Source of the DNA: Silene latifolia
Lineage: Eukaryota; Streptophyta; Magnoliopsida; Caryophyllales; Caryophyllaceae
Assembly: GCF_048544455.1 (NCBI RefSeq)
Contig: NC_133529.1
Span: 50,653,901 to 50,717,900 of the forward strand
Direction: 5' to 3'
Length of the DNA: 64,000 nucleotides
The position numbers were made by a program, and so were the translations under genes. Positions within the stretch are counted from its first letter, which is position 1; each line of letters begins with the position of its first letter. Positions 22,956-34,467 of the stretch are shown here, piece by piece. The notes below the pieces were generated by a model. The model was given only the letters and a program-made list of their open reading frames with translations. It did no database searches and was not told the DNA's origin.

Positions 22956-25900
22956 ATCTCCCACTTGTCCTCGACAAGTGTGCGTCACCAATTCTCTTGT
23001 CCTATTACTATCTTCCACTCAATGCAAGATGTCTTTCGGGTCATACTTGCAAGTGATCATATCGAGAGTGGTTTCCTCGATCTGGAGAATAACTGATTGA
23101 CCGGAATTTATCCACCATGGATACCTTCCGAGCGTGGCCACGCATTTCCAGTTAATTACTCCTCGAGTGGCCCTGAGATATTGTTTTAACCCTGACAAGG
23201 GGGTGGACAATTCCTATCGCACTTATTCCCTTCGACTAGCCACAGCCATCATATCCCAAAATATGCCCATTTGACCCCATTTACGAAGGTCGTAGTAACA
23301 CAAATCAAAGTTAATCTGAAACTGTGCCATCTTAGGTGAACAGTCTTTAGTCAAAAGAATCGACTCATTAGAATACTATAGTAGCTCTCGCCACGACCAG
23401 GCTTTATAAATTTGCGTAACTCTATAAGCGGTCACCGCCCGACAAAGTGTTCCTAACGATCGCCTATGTGATCGACTAGTCATCTCACATGACTCTATGG
23501 CACTTGAACTTGCCATCAATCGCATCACACTCTAGTCACTTCGAGACGTCACCTCATTTAAGTGACTATGGGCGAATACAATGCTAATCCGTGTTCACTT
23601 TAACGGGGTTCAATTGTCTTTACAACCCGTTTGGATGTAACAAAGTATAATAAAAGACTTTTAAAGTAAAACTCGAACGACAAATGCGATTATCACATAT
23701 AAATAGTCAATGCCTGATTACTATTTCATGTTCTATAATCTAATTTGATCTTGTACGTAGTTGTTCATTTCAATTCAATTGAAATGACATGATTCATCAT
23801 GTTTAGCCTTTGAGAAGGCTTTGGTTAGTAGGTTTTATCAATTTCTTGTACCTTACTCAACCTCACTACATACTCGTTTTCCTTTGTAATGTATACATTT
23901 GCATTACAAAACTTTCTGAGTACGTGTCGAGATCCAATCAAGACATAGGCCCTCTAGCCTAAGAATAGCTCCCACTGTTTTCACAGTGTGCGGGACTCAT
24001 CCTTCTTGCACATCTCATGATCGCAAGTGTACTCAATTCCCGTTATAAATATCTCTCATTGTTCTTTATTGCCTAGAACGATTCTAGAAAATCTACTTCT
24101 TAATTAACATTGCCACAATGGTATCTTAACCATCCTAATGTGTTTTGATTATGGTTTTGTCGGAAACCATGCGCAATCTCAATTGTCAATTGTCACTTGT
24201 GTAACACCCTTACACAATATTGCATCATAAACACTTTGCATCATAGCTTTAATGCTTCTGCAAGCACTTAAGGGTAATCTTTATAGCTTACTTGGTAAAG
24301 ATTACTTAAATTCGATTTTGAAAACAATTCATCATACTCAAAGCATATGAAGTTTTATACATCATTTCTTTTTAATTGATTCGGCAGCGGAAGCAAATGA
24401 AATCAATCAAATATGTTCAATTTAATTGAACTAGTCATGAATCTTATCAATATAAGACTTCTTACTGACGCTAATATCATGTGGATTTATCTTCATAAAT
24501 CCGGATATTCAGGATGTATTATAATACTCCAAAAGTCTTAAATCATTCTCAATGATCAATATGTCATCCACATATCGGACTAATTAAAATTCCGTAACTC
24601 CCACTAAACTCCATGTATAAACACAACTTCTCGACTTATCGAGAAATGTTTTATCACATGATCAAAATGTTGATTCCAACTCATTGATGTCCTACTTAAG
24701 ATTTTCTCTTAAGTTTCACATTATCTTAGGATTGCATGAATCTATAAAACTCTTGACATGTATTGAATACATTCCTTCTATTGAAGAAGTGGGTTTTAGA
24801 TTCACTTGCTGTATGCATATCCTCATAATGAAACACAATCCCTAAGAAGATCCAAATAGACTTAATCATTTCAATTAGTGCAAAACCCTTTGCAACCAAT
24901 CTTGCTTTGAAATATCTCTTTATTAGTGCAAAACCCTTTGTCACTAATCAAGCCTTTTATTTTGGATTCTCATGGCTCTAAGCCTTGTATTGAGTTGTGA
25001 CTTAAACACTCATATGTAAGTCATATGTTCATTACTTTCTAGAAGTAATCAACTTGAATCAAACAATTTCTTTTGTAAGTTATAAGCTATTTTCTTTCTT
25101 AAAAGTAGCATGAATTCATCATTTTTAACAAGTGACGAATTTAACCTCCTAGGTTTTAAAGAAACAATATTTTACACAAAACGTCTCATGTAGCCAAGAA
25201 AGACCAGTTTCTTGCGACATAACATTCTCTGTGGCATTCTTTGTGGCTCTTGAATAATTTCTCCCACTCTGTCTTCTAAAAATAAACTTGTATTTTAGAA
25301 AGACAGCTTCACGAGCCACAAACCCGTCGTACTCGTGATAATTGAAAAGGAAAAATGAGCATTTGTTTCTTGTGAAAACTTACAAACATGGTACCCTTAC
25401 CATTTCATATCTCATATGATTCGATTTAGTGGAAAAATAATTTAGACAAAAATGATAAAATCCCCAAAAGATCAAGTAACTCAAAGTGACTTGATAGAAG
25501 TCCAAACCATATCGAATAGCGTTTGATTTCTTATCCAACCACACATTATTTCATAATGCGTGCTAAGAGAGATTAACTTGTGATACTATATCACATTTCC
25601 TTTGGCTTATATCAAAGTCTTCACTTTGATAATCCCATCACGACTAAATCGTGATTCCTTGAACTCTTTAAACTTCTTCAAAGATTTTTCTATTTACCTT
25701 ATTAAGTGAACATATTAGCGTCAACTTAAATCATTGGTAAAAGAAAATGATCAACCTATTTTGGATCGATGATTTACAACCTCGATCTCCTTTTCAACCA
25801 AAAGGCACGAGACATCTTGCTTTGAATACAAGATACGCATATACCATTAACAATCTAATGGTTTCAAGAGTACTCGTTAAGTCTTTGCGTTCATCATTCC

Positions 25901-27000
25901 AAAAATTTTAAGGTTTAATCTTGGGTTACCAATTTGAGTCTTGCATCATCTTCATGATATATTATTCTAGTTTGGTTTAGAATATAATCACCTTGATGAT
26001 GGGCTAGCCATACATCAAACCGTGGTGTATAGGGTCACAAAAGTGAAACCTCTTTTGTATCTTAACAAGTTTATATTCTTATTTAGAGTTTATGCACTTA
26101 ATAGTCACAATTAAGTACAACTTTAAATCCAAAAACTAGATTGAGTACACAATTACTCTATCTCTCGACATTATTGTTGCTAGTCGTCATATTCTAATCA
26201 TCCTATGTATCAAGTACAATGATGAAAACCTCCATTGGTTTCTAATATTGACGAAGTAGTACTAGCAAAATTTATGTTAATCATATAAACATTTAAAGAA
26301 GAAGATCCTACTAGATGTCCCACAACTAATTTGTTGATTCTTCAATAATTTGGGGTAGTTTCCTTTCTAGTGTCCAACATTTAAGACAATGGAAACTTAT
26401 CGGTCGGGATTGATAGGTTTAGTATCGTCATTCTCAACAACTTTACCTTTAACATTACCTTGTATCAATTCCATTATAATCTTTACTTCTTGAACCTCGT
26501 CCTCATCTTAACGGTTTAAGAGAATGCTCCCACTTAATTCAATGAGTCTTTGCTTTGAGAAGCAAAATTGAATTCATGATGATCACTCTTCATTTGTTCG
26601 TTTTAGTCTTAAAACTTTCATTGAAGTGGTTGCGTTATTTTGGTCAATTACGAATTCTTGATAAAACTAATTACCAAAACAATTTATCGCTTCAAGGTAC
26701 TTAATTCATTTAAGTACATGAAAAATAATCCATTGTAAATAGATGTGTTAGTCAAGAATCAAAAAACTGTTTGATAATGAATAACTTTAATCTATACTCT
26801 TTACAAGAGATCCTTAGCAATGGTTCACATGAGATTTTGGAAGCAAATTCATATTTGTCTTTAGTTACGATGTTTTAATGGAGATTTGAATCAAAAACGA
26901 AATGATATCGTATATGAATTGTGGTAAAGAAATAGAACAATATGATAACGGAATAATGAAAACAAAATATTCATCGTTATAATAATACTTGTAGATAACA
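22956..27000 (-). pseudogene. Decayed copia internal region of E2
   Basis: Colinear with E1 4441-8460. The YVDD region is at about 24532-24585. A broken frame at 24726-24944 still reads KARLVAKGFALIE and KSIWIFLGIVFHYE, recognisable as copia RT just before the first catalytic region, but with ESKTHFFN replacing the usual VKTAFLNG. The same odd residues occur in E1 and in 364-1796, so the damage is inherited. Gag and integrase are not recognisable. Confidence 0.7.
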
Positions 27001-29160
27001 AGTAAAGCATTTACATAGTGACCTCTACCCAACTATGATAAATGATTCCAAGATCCAAATTCATATTAACTTGGGCACGGTAGGGCCGATTCATCCCTTA
27101 TCAATATAACTCGGTGGATTAACGTTTAATCGATTCTACTTTTAGAACTCTTGGTCGATAATATTACATTAACAATTATCTTTAGCCCAAAACACATCCG
27201 ACAAGGGCACGGTAGGGCCGATACATCCCTTATCAAAAACTTTTGTTGAGTTCAATCAAAATTTCGAATAAATGTGTCCATGATTCCAAATCCACATCAA
27301 CTTGGGCACGGTAGAGCCGATTCATCCCTCATCAACATGAATTCGGTGGATAGACATTTATCACCCACTTCCCCTACGTAACAAGGTTTGTACCCCGGTA
27401 GGGCCGAGTGCACTCCCTCGCGAAATAGGTTTTCATGGTTTCTACTATTTGGTAAGGCTAAGTCTCAATTGTTTATTTTAGCGAGAGGTCATGTCAATTT
27501 ATTATCTATCATGTTTTAAGTGAACTAAAGCGGTGAACTACGATAATTATAATTGACACGGTCGATAAACTCGATAAAATGACAATGCATGTTTTAGTTA
27601 TGGCGATTTAGCGATGCATGTGACATAAATAAAATGCAAGCATAAAAATAAATAAATCCTAGTATGGCCTTTCCTAAAATAGAAAAACTATTTAACTATT
27701 ACATATTCGGAAACCAACTCCATTGGTCCCTTGAACTTCGGTTGTGGCACGCATCTCGAGGTAACATCGTCTTTATGTATCGCCATTCTTGAAGAAATCC
27801 GTCTTTGGGAACTCCGGAATGAATAAAATTACATAATAAATTACATAATTTCCTATTATACATTTGTAACTAAAATAAAATAAATCTATTAAATTACAAA
27901 ACGGTGATACGAGATCACAATAAAATTACAACCGAATCGATATTCCCATACATTTCGGGAAATACCGATTAAAAACTAAGGCCATACTAAGTAAAATTAC
28001 ATAATTCAAAATTACATAAAATAAAATTATGACAATCATAAAGAAAAATGCAGCATTATAATATGTATGAACATGCCCAATTTTATGCTAAATCGCCTTT
28101 AATTAGCCAATATCGTATATTACTCGGTTTTTACGGATTTGCGTGATTTCAACATTTTACAATCACTAAAATTACATAAATTCATATTTATGCATAAGTT
28201 AATTACCCTAACCTCTTAGGACTCAAAATATAGTCTTCACTAATAATTTGACCATAATTAACTCATATTTAGAAAATTGTTCATTAATGGACTAAAAAAT
28301 ACAAAAAATAAGCTATAAACTTCAAATAAATCACAAAATTTCAAATAAATTCAAAATTTGAAATTCAAACTCATGAACATTCTGGAAAAATACCATGACA
28401 CTCATAATGTTCAAAAAAAAAAAAACTTAGGTTAAAAATTTCGAAATTTTCCGGAAAAACAATGTTGCGGTTTATCGGTTTTAACTAAAATAATCATAAA
28501 ACATGGAAAAATTATATTCATTAACTTTTCAATTTTAGATCTGAAAAGGATAATAAAATGCAACATTAGACGTTTTTCCTAAGTCATAGATTATGTTTTA
28601 TTAATTTTACACTAATAATGTCACTATTTATGCTATTTTTCTTCAAAAATCCATAAATCATGCAAAAAGACTTCTTTATAGCCAATTATTTTACACACAT
28701 CTTGTAAAATTTCATGTGACAACATATTAATTTTCTATGACCAGATCCGAAATTTAACTCATATTAACCTATTTTTCACCTAAATCCAAATTTAATAATG
28801 AAAAAAAACCATTTTTCGAGCATAACAAGTCCAAAAATTATGAAAATTTACAGGTTATCTCAAAATAATATATATGACAACATATCCAAAAATCAATGGA
28901 AAATTTGAAGTATAGCTAATTTTAGACCAAAAATGACATTTTTACTCATAAAATCATATTTAAATGCCATTATTGTATAATATGAACAATAAAAATCCGT
29001 AAAATTAACCAAAATATCCTAATACATTTTAGGACCAGAAATATAAACATGCATGGATTAATTTCGTGATATCTCATAATAACACAAATTTTACAAGTTT
29101 TATATGTTATTCTTATAACTCGGAAAAACTTTTAACCGATTTGCATGCAAACAACCGTGG
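27001..29160 (-). other. E2 5' leader
   Basis: Non-coding. It holds tagaactcttggtcga (27143-27158), four units of the family word cggtagggccga (27073, 27205, 27304 variant, 27396) and the long-range stem 27658-27991. The remainder is AT-rich and homologous to E1's leader. Confidence 0.65.
27658..27991 (-). promoter_or_regulatory. Long-range stem in E2 leader
   Basis: cctagtatggcctt (27658-27671) pairs with aaggccatactaag (27978-27991). It is the same 14-bp stem, with the same G-U-compatible position, as in E1. Confidence 0.6.
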
Positions 29161-29174
29161 CTCTTGATACCGAT
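29161..29174 (-). other. E2 primer-binding site
   Basis: The minus strand reads atcggtatcaagag, a diverged initiator-Met-type site with one extra A relative to tggtatcagag. Since E2 moved recently, this variant may still prime. Confidence 0.6.
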
Positions 29175-30465
29175 TGAAGGAAATGTAGATCTTTATACAT
29201 ACTAACATACTCATATATATCTTAATTAATTTGTCATAAAATTAAATGTGGATTTTATGCATGCAAACTTTAATAAAAGAAGATAAGAAAACATTTTCTC
29301 ACCATAATAATTTCGGTCATATTGGGCACCAACAAGATCTCCTTCTTGTTAGTTCTTGAGCTTTCCATTAATGGATGAACATACATGACCTCAAAATAGA
29401 AGCCCTCCAATTAGTTGCACCCAAAACTATCCCTTAATCCCACAAACTAACATGTACTAGATGTTTATATTGTGGTTTACCTTAAAATCTATTACTAATA
29501 CTCATATACTACTTTTAGTATTATTAGTGTTTGATTTAAACAAATTAGATTCACAAAAATGAATTTTGTGAAGAACAAGAGAGAGAAGGAGGTTTTTTCA
29601 TAAAAAGGTAAGAATGAATTTATTAGAGAAAATTCTCTCTAATTTTCTATATGGAAAACCGGTTGGGAGGACATAGGGTAGTCAAATTTTTCTTCCCAAT
29701 TTGCTTTTTGTTCTTCACAAGAAAAGCTAGCTAGTAGTAGGTGTCATCATGATGTTTATTTTATTATTTAAATAACAAAAACCATCAACACCCACTCACT
29801 ACATATAAAAACGGGTTTCCTTGTAATATTGAGTCCATTTTATTTTTGTCAATTGTACAATTGTATGTCATGTGACATGTGACATGTCTTATGTCTTGTT
29901 TTAATTTAAAATGCATATTTAACAAATTAAATATCATTTATAAATTAAATAAATCATATTTAACAAATTGACTAGTAATATAAAATTACTTTCTCATAAA
30001 ATGGTCATTTAATTACTAGTTAGTATAATTCACAATATCTTGTAATTATAACTAACTTATCATTCTCATCTCGCGTGTTTCGCAAACACCGATTAATTTT
30101 AGTAATATAACTTCTTAAATTACTAAATGAAATCTCATTTAATCACATTATAATAAGATGTCATTATTCTCTCTCTTATAATAATTTGTTCAATTTTAAG
30201 GAATTAATTAATCAGACGGTATACAATTAATTAACCTTTTCAATTAAGGGAATCGTCCTTTAGGTGTGACCTCAAGGGATCAATTGATCACCACCGTCCG
30301 CACGACAATGAATCAAACTCTAGCCACCAATCATTACCGATATGTGTGGACCAGTTGACTATATATATATGTAATGTATCATCCCTTTTGTATTCTTGGT
30401 GTGAGATTTAATAATGATATTTAAATCATGTGATCGCACTATTGTTGAGGACACATTTCCCAACA
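29175..30465 (-). repeat. E2 right (5') LTR
   Basis: 1291 bp, about 99% the same as the left LTR by eye. The differences cluster near 30215-30330, where several small changes sit together. Confidence 0.9.
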
Positions 30466-30859
30466 ATATCCACGACCTGGCACCGAATGTTTTAAACATT
30501 TAGGACTCCATTACGTTGTCACAAAAAGTTGTCCTATGAGTTATCATTATAATCTCGCATCTGTGATCGATCAGTCAACCGTTTGACTTATGGCTCGTTG
30601 AACCCACCATCAATCGACTGCACAATATAATACCCGGAGTTATCACTCACATTGGAGATTACGGACCAAAACAAATATAATGTAATTGATTCACTTTGTA
30701 TGCGTTCAATGTCACAAGACAATCCACATGAAAAACAAATTATTATAATAAAACGATGAAGTTATAAATAGTATATGAAAAAGATAATGTATCAAATCCA
30801 TAATCAAGTACTACAACTCAGGAACACGTTTAATTCCCATGGAAATGACGTGCCCTACA
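30466..30859 (-). other. E3 3' non-coding sequence after RNase H
   Basis: Continuation of E3 on the other side of E2. No frame and no motif beyond similarity to the 3' regions of E1 and E2 (for example the gatcgat..agtca segment). Confidence 0.5.
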
Positions 30860-31156
30860 TGCTTATCATAATTCAACGATTCAAAGAGTAGAATCGCTAC
30901 AACACACTAAGAGTGAAGACGAACCGGATCGAGATCCGTTTGGAAGCCAAAGATCTGCAGAATCGGTTGCGCATAGCTTAGTATCTCCTCCATAAGCCAA
31001 TACCCAATCCTTAGTCCTCCGTAGGTACATGGATTGTTTTGGTACCGAGTCGTCATACTCAATGCATATGCCACGTCTGGACGTGTGCATATCATGGCAT
31101 ACATGATTGATCCTATTGCAGATGCATAAGGAACACGACTCATGCGCTCAATCCCT
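30860..31156 (-). pseudogene. E3 RNase H region (broken)
   Basis: The minus-strand frame from 31143 reads VPYASAIGSIMYAMICTRPD, the well-conserved connection between copia RT and RNase H, followed by DVAYALS. A second frame carries FQTDLD-like sequence of the RNase H start. The domain is shifted and stops near 30907; the later catalytic segments are not visible. Separated from the RT frame by a stop or frameshift near 31145-31157. Confidence 0.7.
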
Positions 31157-32470
31157 TCAAAGCGCCGTGGGTGATCGATACTTGCTCAACCGCATCTCGG
31201 TCGTCATTGGAAGGTTCCCCTTCTTGGAGTTGGTCATGCTGAACTTCTCAAGAATCTTATCCAAATAAGACTCCTGACTAAGTGATAACGTCCGTCGTGA
31301 TCTATCTCGGTAGATACGGATTCCCAAAATGCGCTGTGCCTCACCCAGATCTTTCATCTGGAAATGGTTCTTTAACCATCCTTTAACCGAAGATCGGAGA
31401 GGAATGTCATTCCCAATCAAGAGTATGTCATAGACATACAATATCAAGAATACAATCATGCTCCCACTCGACTTGATATATAAGCATGGTTCTTCGACCG
31501 ATCGAGTGAAACCATACTCTTTTATCACCTGGTCGAAACGATGATTCCAACTCCGAGAAGCTTGCTTAAGTCCATAAATGGAACGCTTAAGCTTGCATAC
31601 TTTCTTAGGATGTTCAGGATCTATGAAACCTTCGGGTTGCACCATGTACAACTCTTCCTCCAAATAACCGTTTAAGAAGGCGGTTTTCACATCCATTTGC
31701 CAAATTTCATAATCATGAAATGCGGCAATCGCTAAGATTATCCGAATGGAACGTAGCATGACTACAGGTGCAAAAATCTCATCATAATGCAATCCGTGCA
31801 CTTGAGTGAAACCTTTGGCCACAAGTCGTGCCTTATAGGTATCTGGTTGCGCGTCTACAGAACGCTTTATCTTGTAAAGCCATTTGCACTGTAGAGGTTT
31901 TACCTTATTAGGTAAATCAACTAGATCCCACACGTCATTCTCATACATGGAGTCCATCTCGGATTGCATGGCTTCGAGCCATAGCTTTGAGTCAGAACAG
32001 GTCATAGCACCCTTATAGGTAACGGGTTCATTACTGTCTAGGAGTAAAACGTCATTCTCCTCGACCATACCAATGTATCTGTCCGGAGGATGGGAGACTC
32101 TACCCGACCTCCTAGGTTCCTCAGGAATATTAACCGTATCATCAGTTGGAGGAACATCTTCCTCCATCCATTCCTCGGTTGTTGGTTCTGGAATCTCTGA
32201 CAGCTCGAAGGTTCTATTACTCGACTTGTTCTCGAGAAATTCTTTCTCTAAGAACGTCGCACTAGCCGCAACAAAAACTCGATGTTCGGCAGGCGAATAG
32301 AAGTAATGACAAAATGTTCCTTTTGGATAACCTATAAAGTATGTCTTGACCGATCGCGTGCCGAGCTTATCCTCGTGTCTCCATTTGACATAAGCCTCGC
32401 AGCCCCAAACCCGAATAAAGGACAAGTTGTGGACCGTTCCCTTCCACATTTCATATGGAGTCTTGTCAAT
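31157..32470 (-). pseudogene. E3 integrase C-terminus and reverse transcriptase
   Basis: A 430-codon open stretch (31157-32449). It begins with the integrase C-terminal region (VWGCEAYVKW, GYPKGT), then a variable acidic linker, then RT: KARLVAKGFTQVHGLHYDEI, IWQMDVKTAFLNGYLEEELY (first catalytic Asp) and LYVYDILLIGND. The last should be YVDD, so one catalytic aspartate is replaced by Tyr. The LGEAQRILGI and LSQESYLDKIL motifs follow. It reads well for a TNT1-94-like pol but cannot be active as it stands. Frame breaks separate it from the integrase core upstream and RNase H downstream. Confidence 0.85.
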
Positions 32471-33516
32471 GACTTTAGTCGGACTTGGTTAAGTATAAGA
32501 GCAAATGACAAAGAGAATAACCCCATAATGAATCAGGCACTACCGTGTGACTCATCATGGATCGAACCATATCAAGTAAGGTTCAATTTCTCCGTTCGGA
32601 CACACCATTTAATTGAGGTGTTCCAGGTGGAGTTAACTGTAGTACGATTCCACAGTCTTTAAGGTGTTGATCAAACTCATTTGAAAGATATTCGCCACCC
32701 TGATCTGAATGGAGTGCTTTAACCTTTCTACCCAGTTGGTTCTGTACCCTGTTCTGGTATTCCTTGAATTTCTCAAAGGACTAACTTTTATGCTTCATTA
32801 AGTAGACATATCCGTATCTACTCAAATCGTCCGCGAAAGTGATAAAATATCTATAGCCATCTCTAGCGGTAATTGACATAGGTCCACAAACATCAGTATG
32901 TATGAGTCCTAATAGGTCACTAGCGCGCATTCCAACACCTTTGAAGGAAATTCGAGTCATATTGCCAATGAGACATGATTCACACGTGCCATATGTAGGA
33001 AATTCGAATGTGGGAATAGTCCCATTATCGACAAGTTTCTTCACGCGTTTCTCATTTATGTGTCCCATTCGACAATGCCATAGATAGGTTTGATCTTTGT
33101 CACCAACCTTTATTTTCTTATTATTCACGTGTAATACTTCCGTGGTTTGGTCTAAGATGTAAATTCCATTCATGGAAACTGCTTTGCCATAAATCATTTC
33201 ATTAAAAGAGAAAATACAGCTATTATCCTTTATTGAAAATGCAAAACCGTGTTTAGCAAGTACGGAAACAGAAATAATGTTCTTAGACAAACTGGGTACA
33301 TAGTAACCGTTATTTAAAAATAACTCAAAACCACTAGGGAGTTGGATTACATATGTTCCCTTCGAGACTGCAGCAACTTGTGCTCCATTCCCGACTCACA
33401 GGTCCACATCACCTTTTTCGAGAGGTATGATGTTCTTTAGGCCCTGCAAATGATTACGCAGATGAGAACCACAACCAGTATCAAGTACCCAAGTTCCGAA
33501 ACTTGCATGGTTAATC
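32471..33516 (-). pseudogene. E3 protease end and integrase core
   Basis: From the right: a protease signature VLDTGCGSHL near 33440-33500, a stop near 33400, then the GAG-pre-integrase region with a zinc-binding pattern (LWHCRMGHINEKRVKKL, later TCESCLIG) in an open frame 33290-32781. The integrase start HTDVCGPMS and YFITFADDLSRYGYVYLM carries the first catalytic Asp. A stop follows at 32781; beyond it, in pieces, are HSDQGGEY and a NGVSERRN-like box with the remaining acidic residues. At least two nonsense or frameshift changes break the domain. Confidence 0.8.
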
Positions 33517-34467
33517 TCAATCATATGAATATAAGATGACATACCAACAGGAACGACGCGGCCGCTTTGATGTCCTCACGGTAGACGGGGAGTTCCTCCT
33601 CCAATGTCCAGTCTTGTGACAATGGTGGCACTCAATGTCACCGCCCTTGCTCTTTGTCTTGCCCTGTGAGCCACTAGTCTCACCAGGCGCACTCTTACCG
33701 TTTCCTGGCTTCTGAAACTTTGGCTTACCTACAGCTAGGTCGCCATGAGCCTTGCCCTTACCTTTACCCTTGTTTGAAATCGTGAGAACATCCTGCTTCA
33801 TGCTCCCACTCAATTTCATGTCCTTCTCGGTCTGTACGAGAAGAGAGTGTAGCTCATGAGGACTCTTTTTCAAGTCATTCATGTAGTAGTTCGCCCTGAA
33901 AAAGGCAAAACCATCGTGAAGAGAATGAAGTATTCGGTCAATGACAATGCTCTCACTGATTTTACAATTGAGTGCCTCCAGCTTCTCGACATTCTCAATC
34001 ATGTGAAAAATGTGTGGGCTAACCGGTTGGCTCTTCTGGAGTTTCGCATCATAAAGCGACAGGTATGCTCATATGTAACGATTCTCGGTGCTTTTGAGAA
34101 CTCGTTAGTGAGCGTGGTGAAAATCTTGTTTGCACCTTGGGCAATGAAGCGTCTCTGCAAATTGGTTTCCATTGCAAAGATGAGTACGTTCTTTATCGCA
34201 CCCGCTTCCATAACGAAGTCACTATAAGCGAGTGACTCATTGACTCTTGCATTGGGGCCTGGGTTGACCGGTATTGGCTCAATTAAGTACTTGAGCTTAC
34301 CGTCAGCAATGGCAAAGCATTCCGTAGTGCCGCCTCCCGATCCGCAAAGTTGGACCCATCGTTTTTCGCACGCGTGTGAACCGATTCATCTGGTCCATAA
34401 ACATTTTAAGCCAGGACGCGCGATCAAGTGTGGCACTAGGCATTGGGATTGCGTTATTTCCAGCCAT
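33517..34467 (-). pseudogene. E3 gag (copia UBN2-type, frameshifted)
   Basis: The start is an ATG at 34467, 229 nt after the conserved leader motif, a spacing nearly equal to E4. The first part contains a frameshift, then frames at 34211-33999 (ETNLQRRFIAQGANKIFTTL) and 34002-33517 (VIDRILHSLHDGFAFFRANY) together cover the UBN2 domain. A basic Gly/Lys-rich stretch precedes a CCHC knuckle, CHHCHKTGHWRRNS, whose last Cys is Ser. E3 Gag would bind RNA poorly, even ignoring the frameshifts. Confidence 0.8.

Larger units (their letters stand above)
21661..30465 (-). mobile_element. Copia element E2 (young, non-autonomous)
   Basis: Complete insertion with LTRs 21661-22955 and 29175-30465 that differ at only about a dozen places, so it is recent. 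The flanks ctatc and atatc suggest a target duplication (tatc shared). The internal region is homologous to E1 throughout and carries the same decayed pol. No coding frame could supply its own proteins, so transposition must have relied on another element. Confidence 0.9.
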
